Positions 49,408 to 58,699 of a DNA stretch of 64,000 bases are shown here, in pieces. The stretch is from Streptomyces werraensis. Its GTDB lineage: Bacteria; Actinomycetota; Actinomycetes; Streptomycetales; Streptomycetaceae. The position numbers were made by a program, and so were the translations under genes. The DNA is taken from NCBI GenBank assembly GCA_014656175.1, contig BNBX01000006.1:186001-250000 (forward strand), read 5' to 3'. Numbering within the stretch: position 1 is the first letter of the stretch; each line of letters begins with the position of its first letter. The notes under the pieces were generated by a model. The model did no database searches. It worked only from the letters and a program-made list of their open reading frames with translations, and was not told where the DNA came from.

Positions 49408-50268
49408 TCACCGGCCGTCGCGGTCCGCCGTCCCCGCCGGGAACTCCTCGCTGCCGAGCACCCTCAGCAGCTCCATGCGCTCTCGGGTCTCGTCGTCCGC
49501 CGGGGTGAGCACCAGCAGTTCCTGCCCCTGGTCGGGGGTGACCAGCGTTTCGCAGTCCAGGAGCAGCCGGCCGACCCGGGGATGCAGCAGTGTCTTGCGG
49601 TCCGCGCGCCGGACCGCGACCTCGTGCTCGGCCCACAGCGCGCGGAATTCGGGGCTGGCGGCCTCCAGCCGCTCGACCAGCCCGGCCACCACCGGGTCAC
49701 CCGCCCGGCGTCCGGCGGCCGCCCGCAGGTCGGCGACCAGCCTGCGGCCACTGAGCTCCCGGTCCTCCGGCGGGCAGACGGCGCGGGCCTCCGCCTCGGT
49801 GAACCAGCGGTAGATCATGTAGCGGCGGTCGCCGCGGAAGCGGGTGAGGTCCGACGCCAGCAACAGGGACGCGCGGTTCTGCGCCAGCATCTCCCCGAGG
49901 TCGGACAGCACCGCGGCCGGGGTGTCGCCGAGCAGGTCGAGCATCCGCACCAGCCCCGCGCGGGCCAGCCGGGCCGTGCCGTCCGCGGGCGGGGGCCGGT
50001 GACCCGCCAGATGGAACAGGTGGTCGCGCTCGTCGTCGGACAGCCGGAGCGCGCGGGCCAGCGCGACCAGCAGCTGCGCCGAGGGCTGACTGCTGCGGCC
50101 CTGCTCCAGACGGACCACGTAGTCCACCGACATCCCGGCGAGCATCGCCACCTCCTCGCGGCGCAGTCCGCTCGTGCGGCGCCGGGGTCCGTCGGCGATG
50201 CCCACCTCGGCCGGGCGGATCGCCTGACGGCGGCGGCGCAGGAAGTCGGCGAGCTGTTCTCGTTCCAC
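49408..50268 (-). CDS. XRE-type regulator with MmyB-like ligand-binding domain
   Basis: 286 residues from GTG 50268. The helix-turn-helix is preceded by the typical RRRTSGLRREEVAMLAGMSV, then YVVRLEQGR. From about 105 the MmyB-like domain follows (LLGDTPAAVLSDLGEMLAQN, and RYMIYRWFTEAEAR). The family often controls a divergent oxidoreductase gene. Here an aldo/keto reductase gene starts 148 bases away on the other strand, and is the probable target. Confidence 0.9.
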   Translation of the reverse strand: MEREQLADFLRRRRQAIRPAEVGIADGPRRRTSGLRREEVAMLAGMSVDYVVRLEQGRSSQPSAQLLVALARALRLSDDERDHLFHLAGHRPPPADGTARLARAGLVRMLDLLGDTPAAVLSDLGEMLAQNRASLLLASDLTRFRGDRRYMIYRWFTEAEARAVCPPEDRELSGRRLVADLRAAAGRRAGDPVVAGLVERLEAASPEFRALWAEHEVAVRRADRKTLLHPRVGRLLLDCETLVTPDQGQELLVLTPADDETRERMELLRVLGSEEFPAGTADRDGR

Positions 50269-50415
50269 GCCCCCATGGTCCCGCGCGGCCGGACTCCCAT
50301 CCAGGGAGCGGCGCTCCCATGATGAACGCTCCGCTCCCGCCCGCCTCGCCGCCGGAACACAGTGGAGGCAGTCCTTGCAGACCTACGGCAAGGCGACAGG
50401 ACGACTAGGGAGCAC

Positions 50416-51414
50416 ATGATGCGCACACGCACACTGGGCAGCGCCGGACCGCGGGTCTCCGCGCTCGGCCTGGGCGCGATGAGCATGTCGGGGTCGTACG
50501 GCGAGGCCGACCGCGTCGAGAGCATCGCGACCGTGCACGCCGCTCTGGACGCCGGAGTCACCCTGATCGACACGGGCGACTTCTACGGCATGGGCCACAA
50601 CGAACTGCTGCTCGCGGAGGCGCTGCGCGGCAGGGACCGGGACAGCTACGTGCTGAGCGTGAAGTTCGGGATGCTGAGCGGTCCCAGCCCGACGTTCGGC
50701 GGGGTCGACGGCCGCCCGGCCGCGGTGAAGAACTTCCTCGCCCACTCGCTGACCCGCCTCGGCACCGACCACATCGACATCTACCGGCCCGCCCGGCGCG
50801 ACCCCGACGTGCCGATCGAGGAGACCGTCGGCGCGGTCAAGGAACTGATCGAGGCCGGCTACGTACGGCACCTCGGCCTTTCCGAGGTCGACGCGGAGAC
50901 CGTGCGGCGGGCGCACGCCGTGCATCCCGTCGCCGACCTGCAGATCGAGTACTCGCTGATCTCCCGCGCCGTCGAGGCGGAGGTCCTGCCCACCCTGCGC
51001 GAGCTGGGCATCGGCCTGACCGCGTACGGCGTCCTCGCCCGCGGGCTGATCTCAGGGCACTGGTCGCCGGACCGCGCCGGCCGGCCGGGCGACCACCGCG
51101 CGGCCAGTCCCCGGTTCACCGCGGGGAACGTGGAGCACAACCTCGCCCTCGTCGAGACGCTGCGCGGGGTGGCCGAGGGGAAGGGATGCACCGTCGCCCA
51201 GCTGGTCATCGCGTGGGTGGCGGCGCAGGGCGAGGACATCGTGCCGCTCGTCGGCGCCCGTACGCGGGAGCGGCTGGCGGAGGCGCTGCCGGCGCTCGAC
51301 GTGGAGCTCACCGCGGACGACCTGGCGGAGATCGAGAAGGCGGTGCCGCCGGGGTCGGCACGCGGGGACCGCTACCCGGCCGCCTTCATGTCCACGCTGG
51401 GCGTGGGGAACTGA
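50416..51414 (+). CDS. Aldo/keto reductase (AKR13-like)
   Basis: 332 residues from ATG 50416, behind AGGGAG (an ATG three bases later is possible). The (beta/alpha)8 NADPH-dependent reductase has Asp and Tyr in DTGDFYGMGHNELLL and Lys in LSVKFGM. The position of the usual catalytic His reads IDIYRPARRDPDVPIEET, as in the AKR13 group. QIEYSLISRAVEAEVLPTLR and VPLVGARTRERLAEAL complete the picture. It reduces an aldehyde or ketone of unknown identity and is likely controlled by the divergent XRE gene. Confidence 0.92.
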   Translation: MMRTRTLGSAGPRVSALGLGAMSMSGSYGEADRVESIATVHAALDAGVTLIDTGDFYGMGHNELLLAEALRGRDRDSYVLSVKFGMLSGPSPTFGGVDGRPAAVKNFLAHSLTRLGTDHIDIYRPARRDPDVPIEETVGAVKELIEAGYVRHLGLSEVDAETVRRAHAVHPVADLQIEYSLISRAVEAEVLPTLRELGIGLTAYGVLARGLISGHWSPDRAGRPGDHRAASPRFTAGNVEHNLALVETLRGVAEGKGCTVAQLVIAWVAAQGEDIVPLVGARTRERLAEALPALDVELTADDLAEIEKAVPPGSARGDRYPAAFMSTLGVGN

Positions 51415-51470
51415 CCGGGACCCACCGGGGCGTCGGCGACCGAAGGGGGCGCCGGTACCGGGGGTGACCT

Positions 51471-51686
51471 TCACCCGGTCTCCAGGCCGAGGACGCGGCG
51501 GGCCGCCTCGGCCTCCGCGGCCGGCGGGGAGAGCTCGTCCAGGGTGTCCAGTTCCGTGTCGTCCGCCAGCTCCCGCTCCCAGGCGTCGGCGAGTCGCTGC
51601 TGCTCCTCGTGGGGTTTCGCGCTGACGGCCTCCCGGTGCTCCGGGTCCAGGGCCGTGAGGAAACGCTCGACCGAGTCCATGGACAT
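51471..51686 (-). CDS. Small acidic hypothetical protein
   Basis: 71 residues. ATG 51686 is chosen because AAGGAG stands six bases before it; the frame is open further upstream without support. It begins MSMDSVERFLTALDPEHREA and is strongly helical and acidic. No family recognised. It is convergent with the aldo/keto reductase gene. Confidence 0.68.
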   Translation of the reverse strand: MSMDSVERFLTALDPEHREAVSAKPHEEQQRLADAWERELADDTELDTLDELSPPAAEAEAARRVLGLETG

Positions 51687-51817
51687 GCCGTACTCCTTGT
51701 TCGCTCCGGAAGGCGCCGCACGGCCCAGGATGGCCAGCGCCCTCGGGGGACGGGTGCCCGACACGGCCCCCGGCCACCCTGATGGCCCCGCACGAAGGGG
51801 ATCCGCACTTGCCGCAC

Positions 51818-51834
51818 CTATCGAATTTCGATAG
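51818..51834 (+). promoter_or_regulatory. Perfect 17-bp palindrome before the FAD oxidoreductase gene
   Basis: CTATCGAA-T-TTCGATAG is a perfect inverted repeat 88 bases before the ATG at 51923. No regulator gene adjoins it, so its binding protein is probably encoded outside the window. Confidence 0.65.
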
Positions 51835-51922
51835 CTTCCCATCGTCATTCGATCGGTGCGCAGGTGTGCGCGCTGTCTTCGGCGTCGCACCCCTGTCCAC
51901 GCCTCGAGCCCTGGAGTGCCCC

Positions 51923-53119
51923 ATGTCCTCAGTCAGCCCTGCCCGCGCGCCCGCCGCCCGTCCCCACCCCGGGGGCGCCATCCGTACCGACGTGCTGGTC
52001 GTCGGTGCCGGACTGGCCGGGCTGCACGTCGCCACGCGGCTCGCCCGGCAGGGTCACGACGTCCTCCTCGTGGACCGGCGCACCACCCTGGCCGGTGCGA
52101 TCCGCACCACCGGGATCTTCGTGCGCAAGACGCTCGACGACTTCCCGCTGCCCGAACGCCATCTCGGCCCGCCGATCCGGCGCATGCTGCTCTATCCGCC
52201 AGGTCTCAGCCGCCCCGTCGCCCTGGTCAGTGACCGGGACGAGTTCCGCGTCGGAGACATGGCCGGGCTGTACGAGACGTCGGCCGCGGTCGCCGTCGAG
52301 GCGGGCGTACGGCTCGCGCTGGGCACCCGCTACGCCGGCCGTCACGAAGGGACGTACCACCTGATCGGCCGTGAGGGGCCGTTCCGCGTCCGCGCCCGGT
52401 ACGTCGTCGGCGCCGACGGCGCCAGGTCGAGCGTCGCCCGCGACCTCGGCCTGGACCGCAACCGGCATCTGCTCGTCGGGGCCGAAGAGGTCTTCCCGGT
52501 CGCCCCCAACGGCGAACCGCCCACCTTCCACTGCGTCCTCGACCCCCGGGTCGCACCGGGATACCTGGCGTGGGCGGTCAACGACGGGGAGCACGCCCAT
52601 GTCGGCGTCGCCGGGTACGCCGACCGCTTCCCCGACGGCCTGCGCCGCGCCATGGAACGCTTCAGCGCCCACGCACCCGGCCTGGAGGGCACGCGCCGCC
52701 CCGACACGGTGGAGCGGCGCGGCGGGCCGATACCGGTCGGCGGTGTGCTGCGCCGCATCGGCTGCGCGGACGGCCTGCTCGTCGGGGACGCGGCCGGCGC
52801 GGTGTCCCCGCTCACCGCCGGCGGCCTCGACCCGTGCCTGCGCCTGTCCGACCTGGCCGCCCAGGTCCTCGACGACGCCCTGCGCACCGGCACCCGGCAC
52901 GCCCTGACCCACTACAGCGGCGCCTCCCTGCGTTCCCGCTTCCGCGGCCGGCTGGCGCTGCGCACCGGCCTCGCGCACCTCCGTACCCCCGCCGCCACCA
53001 CCGCGGCGTTCACTCTCCTGCGCACCCCGCCCGGCCGCGCCGCGGCGGCGCGCATCCTCTTCGGCGACCGTTCCTTCCCAGGCCGGCCCGCTCCCGAGCC
53101 GGGCCTGGTGAGCGGCTGA
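51923..53119 (+). CDS. FAD-dependent oxidoreductase of the geranylgeranyl reductase type
   Basis: 398 residues from ATG 51923. An N-terminal Rossmann motif (TDVLVVGAGLAGLHVATRLA) binds FAD. VRARYVVGADGARSSVARDL is the GD motif of this class. GLLVGDAAGAVSPLTAGGLD is characteristic of geranylgeranyl reductases and related flavin monooxygenases. It probably reduces or oxidises a lipophilic substrate; no isoprenoid gene lies nearby to help. A short hairpin (53120-53135) follows the stop. Confidence 0.87.
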   Translation: MSSVSPARAPAARPHPGGAIRTDVLVVGAGLAGLHVATRLARQGHDVLLVDRRTTLAGAIRTTGIFVRKTLDDFPLPERHLGPPIRRMLLYPPGLSRPVALVSDRDEFRVGDMAGLYETSAAVAVEAGVRLALGTRYAGRHEGTYHLIGREGPFRVRARYVVGADGARSSVARDLGLDRNRHLLVGAEEVFPVAPNGEPPTFHCVLDPRVAPGYLAWAVNDGEHAHVGVAGYADRFPDGLRRAMERFSAHAPGLEGTRRPDTVERRGGPIPVGGVLRRIGCADGLLVGDAAGAVSPLTAGGLDPCLRLSDLAAQVLDDALRTGTRHALTHYSGASLRSRFRGRLALRTGLAHLRTPAATTAAFTLLRTPPGRAAAARILFGDRSFPGRPAPEPGLVSG

Positions 53120-53182
53120 CCCCGCTCTCGCGGGGGCCCGCGCCACCATGCGCGCCCCTGCCGCCCCGTGCACGCTGGACCC

Positions 53183-53419
53183 ATGGCGAGCGACCAGCAG
53201 ACCGTGGTGATCTACCCGCCCGCCGGTGACGGCGGCCGCCGGGTCCGCGCCGGGCCGCATTTCGTGGGCATGGCCTACACCCTCCTGGACGTCGTGGAGT
53301 TCCTCCGGCTCGCCGGGATGGAGGACGCCGACGACGACTGGCTGCGGCACTCCCCGCTCGTCGAGTGGCGCGGCGGCGGTCCGGACACCTGGACAGCGGC
53401 CCGCGGCCTGCACGACTGA
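53183..53419 (+). CDS. Small hypothetical protein
   Basis: 78 residues from ATG 53183. It starts MASDQQTVVIYPPAGDGGRR, then VRAGPHFVGMAYTLLDVVEF, with a Trp-containing acidic end. It appears soluble, and I do not recognise a family. The NUDIX gene follows 32 bases later on the same strand, so the two may share a transcript. Confidence 0.65.
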   Translation: MASDQQTVVIYPPAGDGGRRVRAGPHFVGMAYTLLDVVEFLRLAGMEDADDDWLRHSPLVEWRGGGPDTWTAARGLHD

Positions 53420-53451
53420 CAGGAACGGGCCCCCCGGGCCACCATGTGATC

Positions 53452-53973
53452 ATGACGGAACTGGTCGAACGGGTGGACGACGACGATCGGGTGATCGGCG
53501 TCGTCGGCAGAGGCGAGGCGATCCGCAGGCGGTGGCTGCACCGCGTCGCGACGGTCGTCTGCCGGGACACGCGGGGGAGGATCCTCGTGCACCGCCGGCC
53601 GCGTGACGTCGTCCGCTTCCCGCACGGCGTCAACTTCATGCTCGGGGGAGCGGCCGAGCCCGGCGAGACCTACGAGGAGGCCGCCGCGCGGGAGCTGACG
53701 GAGGAGCTGGGCGTACGGGCCCGGCCTCGCTTCGTCCTCAAGTTCCGGTGCGCGGGGGTGATCAGCCCGTACTGGCTCGGGCTGCACGAGGCCGTGGTGA
53801 CCGGGCCGTTCGCCCCCGACCCGGACGAGATCGCCTGGCACGACTGGCTGACGGAGCCCCAGCTCGCGGAACTGGTGCGGGACGAGGCGTTCGTCCCCGA
53901 CGCCCGGGAGGCGTACCACCGCTGGGCCGCCCGGCGCCGCGACGGGCCGACTCCGGCGGGCTCCGCCGGATGA
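53452..53973 (+). CDS. NUDIX hydrolase
   Basis: 173 residues from ATG 53452. The NUDIX box is complete (Gly, five residues, Glu, seven residues, Arg-Glu, two residues, Glu-Glu, one residue, Gly), beginning GGAAEPGETYEEAAAREL. The N-terminus ELVERVDDDDRVIGVVGRGE is like the isopentenyl-diphosphate isomerase-type and YfcD-like NUDIX proteins. It cleaves a nucleoside diphosphate derivative; the substrate is unknown. A terminator hairpin follows. Confidence 0.9.
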   Translation: MTELVERVDDDDRVIGVVGRGEAIRRRWLHRVATVVCRDTRGRILVHRRPRDVVRFPHGVNFMLGGAAEPGETYEEAAARELTEELGVRARPRFVLKFRCAGVISPYWLGLHEAVVTGPFAPDPDEIAWHDWLTEPQLAELVRDEAFVPDAREAYHRWAARRRDGPTPAGSAG

Positions 53974-53982
53974 CACCGGGCG

Positions 53983-54025
53983 GACCGCCCCGCGCCCGCG
54001 TTCGCGCGCCGTCCGCGGGGCGGTC
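53983..54025 (+). terminator. Terminator after the NUDIX gene
   Basis: A perfect 12-bp stem (53983-53994 with 54014-54025) encloses a 19-base loop that can pair further. It lies ten bases after the stop. Confidence 0.65.
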
Positions 54026-54072
54026 ACCATGGCAGGGACCGGGGGCGGACCGACTCGTCGTGGAGGGTGGAC

Positions 54073-54987
54073 ATGTTGCTGCCGGTCCTGTTCGCGCTGG
54101 GCGCCGCGCTCAGCAACGCGCTCGCGACCGTGCTCCAGCGCAAGGCCGCCCTGACGGTGCCCAAGTCCGAGGGTTTGCGCGTCGGGCTGATCCTCGACCT
54201 GCTGCGCCGGCCCGTCTGGCTGGCCGGCATCGTGGCCGTGATCACCGCCGGTGTCTGCCAGGCCGTGGCGCTCGCGACCGGCCCGATCACCGTCGTCCAG
54301 CCCTTGTTCGTCCTTGAACTGCCCCTCGCCCTCGTCATCGCCGCCGCCCTGCTCCAAGGACGGCTGTCCCGCGCCGGCTGGCTGGCCGTCGGCACCGTGG
54401 TGGCGGGCCTCGGTGTCGTCCTGTTCGCGGCCTCGCCCCAGGGGAATCGCACGCAGGTGCCGATGACCCACTGGATCCCGGCCGTCGCCGTGTGCGTCGC
54501 CGCCATCGCCGCGCTCGTCGTCGCCGCACTCCGCCGCCCCGAGGGCCGCGGCCGGGCCGCCTGCTTCGGACTCGCCACGGCGATCTCGTACGCCATGACG
54601 GCCGCGCTGATGAAGACGTCGATGCACACCCTCGACGACGGGGGCGTCACCGCCTTCTTCACCACCTGGCAGACCTACGGCTTCGCCCTGTTCGGGGTGT
54701 GCGCGCTGTTCTTCCTCGAGAACGCGATGCAGTCGGGCCCGCTGGTCGCCTCCCAGCCGGCCCTGACACTGGGGGACGCGTGCGTGAGCCTGGCGCTGGG
54801 GATCACGGTGTACGCGGAGTACGTCCGCACCGGCTGGTGGCTGATCCCGCAGATCCTGGGCGCCGCGCTGATCGCGGCGGGCGTGCTGGCGCTGTCGCGC
54901 CTGCCCCTGGCCCGCCGGCTGGCCAGTGAGGAGAAGGAACAGCCGGGGCAGGGGACGGCGGCGGACGCGGGGACGCCCGCGCCCTGA
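54073..54987 (+). CDS. DMT/EamA-like transporter
   Basis: 304 residues from ATG 54073, six bases after GGAGG; a GTG six bases earlier is inside that site and less likely. About nine to ten membrane helices. The start LLPVLFALGAALSNALATVL, then QRKAA, and later ITVVQPLFVLELPLALVIAA fit the DMT superfamily (a magnesium/drug-type subgroup common in actinomycetes). The C-terminal 25 residues are charged and cytosolic. Substrate unknown. Confidence 0.82.
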   Translation: MLLPVLFALGAALSNALATVLQRKAALTVPKSEGLRVGLILDLLRRPVWLAGIVAVITAGVCQAVALATGPITVVQPLFVLELPLALVIAAALLQGRLSRAGWLAVGTVVAGLGVVLFAASPQGNRTQVPMTHWIPAVAVCVAAIAALVVAALRRPEGRGRAACFGLATAISYAMTAALMKTSMHTLDDGGVTAFFTTWQTYGFALFGVCALFFLENAMQSGPLVASQPALTLGDACVSLALGITVYAEYVRTGWWLIPQILGAALIAAGVLALSRLPLARRLASEEKEQPGQGTAADAGTPAP

Positions 54988-55186
54988 GACCGGCCGCGTG
55001 ACCGCCGTTCGTTATCATCACCGGCGACGCCGAGGCCGATGAGCAGTGCCGCCGTCCCGATCCGGACGGCGGGACGAGCGACGCGAAACTGCCGCCGGCC
55101 GTGGTGAAGGCGCAGTCGGCGAAGCTGGGTTGAGCGCGCGATGTCCGAATGCACACCCGCGCCCGGCACACCCAGGGAGCCCTGAC

Positions 55187-55858
55187 ATGACGCGCAGATC
55201 GAAGCAGAGCGAGACCGCGAACCGGCTCGGCGTCCGAGCCGAGGCGGGTGAATGGTGCTGGATCGGGGAGATCCCGCAGCCCCCGGCGAACATCCGGCAA
55301 GCCGCGGGCAATCCGCGGACACGCCCGGCCAGGCGACCCCCACTGGCCCTGGCGGGAACCGTTCTGGGCGCGCCGTTCCTCCCGCTCCTGGGGCTGCTGA
55401 TGCTTCTGGCCCGGGTGGTGGAGGCGGTGGAGCGTTTCCTCGACACCAAGGAGGAGAAGGAGCGGCACCGGGCCAGGAAGGAAGACGAGAAGCGCAGGGA
55501 CGCGGCTGTGGAGCGGGGCGGCCTGGACAACGTCTTCGACGGTGACTGGAACGGCGCCGCCGGCCAGTTCCTCCTGCGCTGGTACGGGCACTCCACCCAC
55601 CATGAGCGGCTGCTGTTCGCCGGCCCGGACGGGATCGTGTTCGCGGCCCCGCCCCGGCGGGTCAGCCTGGGACGCGACAAGCGCGCCCAGGTCGTCGCGC
55701 GGCTCTCCCCGGAGGAGGCCGCGCTGGAAGACCCCTTCGGCGGCGAGTTCGAGACCCGGATCATGCTGATCCGTTTCCGCGACGGCTCCTGGCTGCGGGT
55801 GGACACGGAGGAAGCCCGCAGCGAACTCCACATGTACGCCCTGCGCAACACGTCGTGA
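55187..55858 (+). CDS. Hypothetical protein with one membrane segment
   Basis: 223 residues from ATG 55187 (GGGAG upstream). A short N-terminal region is followed by a hydrophobic helix (LALAGTVLGAPFLPLLGLLM, about 53-75), a highly charged helix (DTKEEKERHRARKEDEKRRD) and a C-terminal globular domain (FLLRWYGHSTHHERLLFAGP, then IMLIRFRDGSWLRVDTEEAR). I do not recognise the family; it seems restricted to actinomycetes in style. Confidence 0.7.
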   Translation: MTRRSKQSETANRLGVRAEAGEWCWIGEIPQPPANIRQAAGNPRTRPARRPPLALAGTVLGAPFLPLLGLLMLLARVVEAVERFLDTKEEKERHRARKEDEKRRDAAVERGGLDNVFDGDWNGAAGQFLLRWYGHSTHHERLLFAGPDGIVFAAPPRRVSLGRDKRAQVVARLSPEEAALEDPFGGEFETRIMLIRFRDGSWLRVDTEEARSELHMYALRNTS

Positions 55859-55918
55859 GCCCTCGTCCGGCAGCCAGGCGTGCCACACGTGGGTGAACCG
55901 TGTGTACGGTCTCGCCCT

Positions 55919-56938
55919 ATGAACCCGGATGCGTCCCGCCGCCCCCGCGCCCGTGACCTCGGCATCGTCATCGGCCCCACCCCCACCGGCCCTCTCAACG
56001 CCCTCACCGACGTGCCGGGAGTCCGTGTCGGGCACACCACCGTTCGGTCTCGGCCCGCTGTGCACAGCGGGGTGACCGCCGTCGTGCCCGACGGCGTGCG
56101 GCCCGGAGCGGCGGTTCCCGCGGGCGCGTCCGTCGGGAACGGGTACGGGAAGCTCGTCGGCTTCACCCAGCTCGCCGAACTCGGCGAGCTGGAGACCCCC
56201 GTGCTGCTCACGTCCACCCTGTCCGCGTTCCGGGCCGCCGATGCGCTCGTCGGGTGGGTGCTCGAACAGCCCGGGTGCGAGGGCGTGCTGAGTCTCAATC
56301 CCGTCGTCGGGGAGTGCAACGACGGTTACCTGTCCGACATTCGCAGTCGGCCCGTGCGTGAGGAGCATGTGCGGGCCGCGCTGGACCGGGCGTCGGACGG
56401 GCCCGTGGCCGAGGGGTGTGTCGGTGCCGGGACCGGTACTGTCGCCCTCGGGTTCAAGGCCGGCATCGGGACGTCCTCCCGCACACCGGAAGTGGCGGAC
56501 CGCCGGTTCACCGTCGGCGCCCTCGTGCAGGCCAACTTCGGTGGCACCCTGCGTGTCCTCGGACGCACCCTCGACGGCCCCGGACCGGCCTCCGGGACCG
56601 GGTCCTGCATGATCGTCGTCGCGACGGACGCCCCGCTCGACGCCCGGCAGCTCACCCGCGTCGCCCGCCGGGCCGTGTTCGCCCTCGCCCGGACGGGCGC
56701 GGCCTACAGCCACGGCAGCGGTGACTACGCCGTGGCTTTCACCACCGCCCGGCCCGGCACCGCGTCCCCGCCCGCCGACGCCGGCCTGAGCCCGCTCTTC
56801 GAGGCGGTCCTCGACGCCGTGGAGGAGGCCGTCCTGAACTCCCTCCTCGCCGCCACCACGACCACCGGGTACGCCGGACGCACCGTCCCCGCCCTCCCCG
56901 TGGACCGGCTCCTCGCAGACGGGCCCCCGGACCTCTAA
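55919..56938 (+). CDS. P1 family peptidase (S58, DmpA-like)
   Basis: 339 residues from ATG 55919. The self-processing N-terminal nucleophile hydrolase fold is evident: GIVIGPTPTGPLNALTDVPG, then VRVGHTTV, LTSTLSAFRAADALVGWVLE, VVGECNDGYL, FKAGIGTSSR, VGALVQANFGG, and the processing site region GTGSCMIVVATDAPLDARQL, in which the Ser after Gly would be the new N-terminal nucleophile. Relatives are aminopeptidases, some specific for D- or beta-amino acids. TACGGT 15 bases before the ATG may be a -10. Its stop overlaps the convergent methyltransferase stop by four bases. Confidence 0.9.
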   Translation: MNPDASRRPRARDLGIVIGPTPTGPLNALTDVPGVRVGHTTVRSRPAVHSGVTAVVPDGVRPGAAVPAGASVGNGYGKLVGFTQLAELGELETPVLLTSTLSAFRAADALVGWVLEQPGCEGVLSLNPVVGECNDGYLSDIRSRPVREEHVRAALDRASDGPVAEGCVGAGTGTVALGFKAGIGTSSRTPEVADRRFTVGALVQANFGGTLRVLGRTLDGPGPASGTGSCMIVVATDAPLDARQLTRVARRAVFALARTGAAYSHGSGDYAVAFTTARPGTASPPADAGLSPLFEAVLDAVEEAVLNSLLAATTTTGYAGRTVPALPVDRLLADGPPDL

Positions 56939-57825
56939 TACGCGCGGCGCCCCCACACCATCGCCATCCCCGGACCCACCTCCGCCAGCACCGGCGACTC
57001 CAGGTACGCCAGTGCCTCGTCCACCACGCGCGCGTCCACCAGCCCCGTCGCCTCCAGTTCCGGACGCATGCGCCGCCACGTGTCCGACCAGAAGTGGGCC
57101 GCCGGGCCGCCCGGGACCAGGGGCGGGCAGACCACCTCCGCGCCGATGTCGCGCAGGCCCTCCTCGCGGAGGTAACGCGGGTACGCCGGCACCTCCGTGA
57201 TGTCGGTGCCGATCGTCGCCCACAGCGCCGCCCACATGGCGTCCATGGTGCGCCGGTAGGCGGAGGAGCGGTCGAGGGTGTCGGGCAGGTCCACCGCATC
57301 GCCGAGCACCAGCACGCCGCCCGGACGGAGCAGGCCCGCCAGACGGTGGACGAGCCTTCGGCGCGCCGGCAGGTGCATCAGCACGAACCGGGCGTGCACC
57401 AGGTCGAACCGGCCCGGGTCCAGGTCCTCGTCGGTGACGTCCGCGGTGAGCACCCGCAGTCCCGGAAGCTCCCAGGCGGTCAGGGCGTGGGTGTCCCGGT
57501 CGAGTGCGACGACCTCCGCCACCCCGGCCTCCTCCAGGAGCCACCGCGCGACGGTTCCCGTGCCCGCCCCGACCTCCAGGCACCGCATGCCCGGACCCGC
57601 TCCCAGCTCGCTCAGCCGCCGGGTGGTGACCGGGTCGTAGACCAGGGCGGCGGCGTCGATGCGCTCCGACTCGTGCGGGTCCCCGGGCGGGAAGAGCTCC
57701 CGCCCGTACCGCCCGCCGCCCGCGCCGGGCGCGTCGTCACCCGGGCCCGAGGACGGCGCGCCGTCCTCCCCCGGCGCGCCGCCGGTACCCGCCCCGCCGT
57801 CCGGGAGACCCGCCGGATCCGTCAC
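56935..57825 (-). CDS. SAM-dependent methyltransferase (class I)
   Basis: 296 residues from GTG 57825. After a disordered Gly/Pro/Ala-rich leader of about 40 residues, the Rossmann fold shows MRCLEVGAGTGTVARWLLEE as motif I, EVVALDRDTHAL, LRVLTADVTDEDLDPGRFDL as motifs II-III, and GLLRPGGVLVLGDAVDLP. The leader could be an over-long start call. Acceptor substrate unknown. It lies 13 bases downstream of a lipoprotein gene on the same strand, so the two are probably one operon. Confidence 0.87.
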   Translation of the reverse strand: MTDPAGLPDGGAGTGGAPGEDGAPSSGPGDDAPGAGGGRYGRELFPPGDPHESERIDAAALVYDPVTTRRLSELGAGPGMRCLEVGAGTGTVARWLLEEAGVAEVVALDRDTHALTAWELPGLRVLTADVTDEDLDPGRFDLVHARFVLMHLPARRRLVHRLAGLLRPGGVLVLGDAVDLPDTLDRSSAYRRTMDAMWAALWATIGTDITEVPAYPRYLREEGLRDIGAEVVCPPLVPGGPAAHFWSDTWRRMRPELEATGLVDARVVDEALAYLESPVLAEVGPGMAMVWGRRAY

Positions 57826-57838
57826 CCGCCCGCCCCGG

Positions 57839-58699
57839 TCAGTTGATCCCGCTCGGAGTCGGCGACGGCGTGCGCCCCGCGAGCACTTCCTGCAGCCGCT
57901 GGGTGCCCTGCTCCACCGCGGCCGACGTGGTGTCGTGGTCGGCGCCGTCGAGCCCGCCGTTGGTGACGGTGATCGCGTCCGCGCCGATCTGCACGGCCGC
58001 GACGTCCAGGCTCAGGGTGACGGGGTCGCCGCCGCTCTCGCCCTTCACCGTCACGGTCAGGCCCTGCCGGTTGTCGCCGACCTGCGGCAGCGACGTCTCG
58101 ATGACCTGGACCGTGCGTTCCCCGGCGTCACCGCCGGTCAGCGTGAACTGGTCACAGGTGTCGGGAAGCTCGCTCAGCCACTGCATGGAGTCGTCGAGCT
58201 CCGTCCTGTCGTACGCGGCGACCTGGTACAGCAGCCGGGAGTCGCCCTGCTGGAAGCCGGTGACGGCGGACGCCCCCGTGGGCTTGCCCAGCAGCGTCTC
58301 GTCGAACAGCGCGTCGACCAGGCGCTGGCAGTCCTGCGCGTCGCTCCGGCCGTCGACGAACGCGGCCACGTCGACGCTGCCCACCAGCAGCGTGTCCCGC
58401 CACTCGCGCGGGTCCCGCACCTGCGTCCAGTCGTCCTCGATGTCCGCCGGGGTGATCAGCGCGTTCCGGGCGCCCTCCTCGCTCAGGTCCGAGGGCGACG
58501 CCGACGTGGCCGGCGACGACGCGGCGGGCGAGGTGGTCTGCGCGGCGAGGCCCCGCTCGGCGACCGTGGACGAGGCATCCGACTCGGGCGGGGCGCTGCC
58601 GTCCGAGCCGGAACAGGCCGCCGTGGCGAACAGCGTGCCGGCGGCCAGGGCGGCGGCCAGGACGCGGGCCGGCCGGACGAGCGGGCGAGGGGTGGTCAC
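57839..58699 (-). CDS. Secreted lipoprotein of unknown function
   Basis: 286 residues from GTG 58699, preceded by AGGAGG at a good distance; the much longer frame upstream is not coding. The signal peptide ends in the lipobox TAAC. A Ser/Thr/Ala/Pro-rich linker (about 35-70) leads to a globular domain (DIEDDWTQVRDPREW, and later DAQDCQRLVDALFDETLLGK, QVGDNRQGLTVTVKGESGGD). It resembles the PknH-like or sensor-type lipoprotein domains of actinomycetes, without a catalytic signature. Confidence 0.8.
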   Translation of the reverse strand: MTTPRPLVRPARVLAAALAAGTLFATAACSGSDGSAPPESDASSTVAERGLAAQTTSPAASSPATSASPSDLSEEGARNALITPADIEDDWTQVRDPREWRDTLLVGSVDVAAFVDGRSDAQDCQRLVDALFDETLLGKPTGASAVTGFQQGDSRLLYQVAAYDRTELDDSMQWLSELPDTCDQFTLTGGDAGERTVQVIETSLPQVGDNRQGLTVTVKGESGGDPVTLSLDVAAVQIGADAITVTNGGLDGADHDTTSAAVEQGTQRLQEVLAGRTPSPTPSGIN

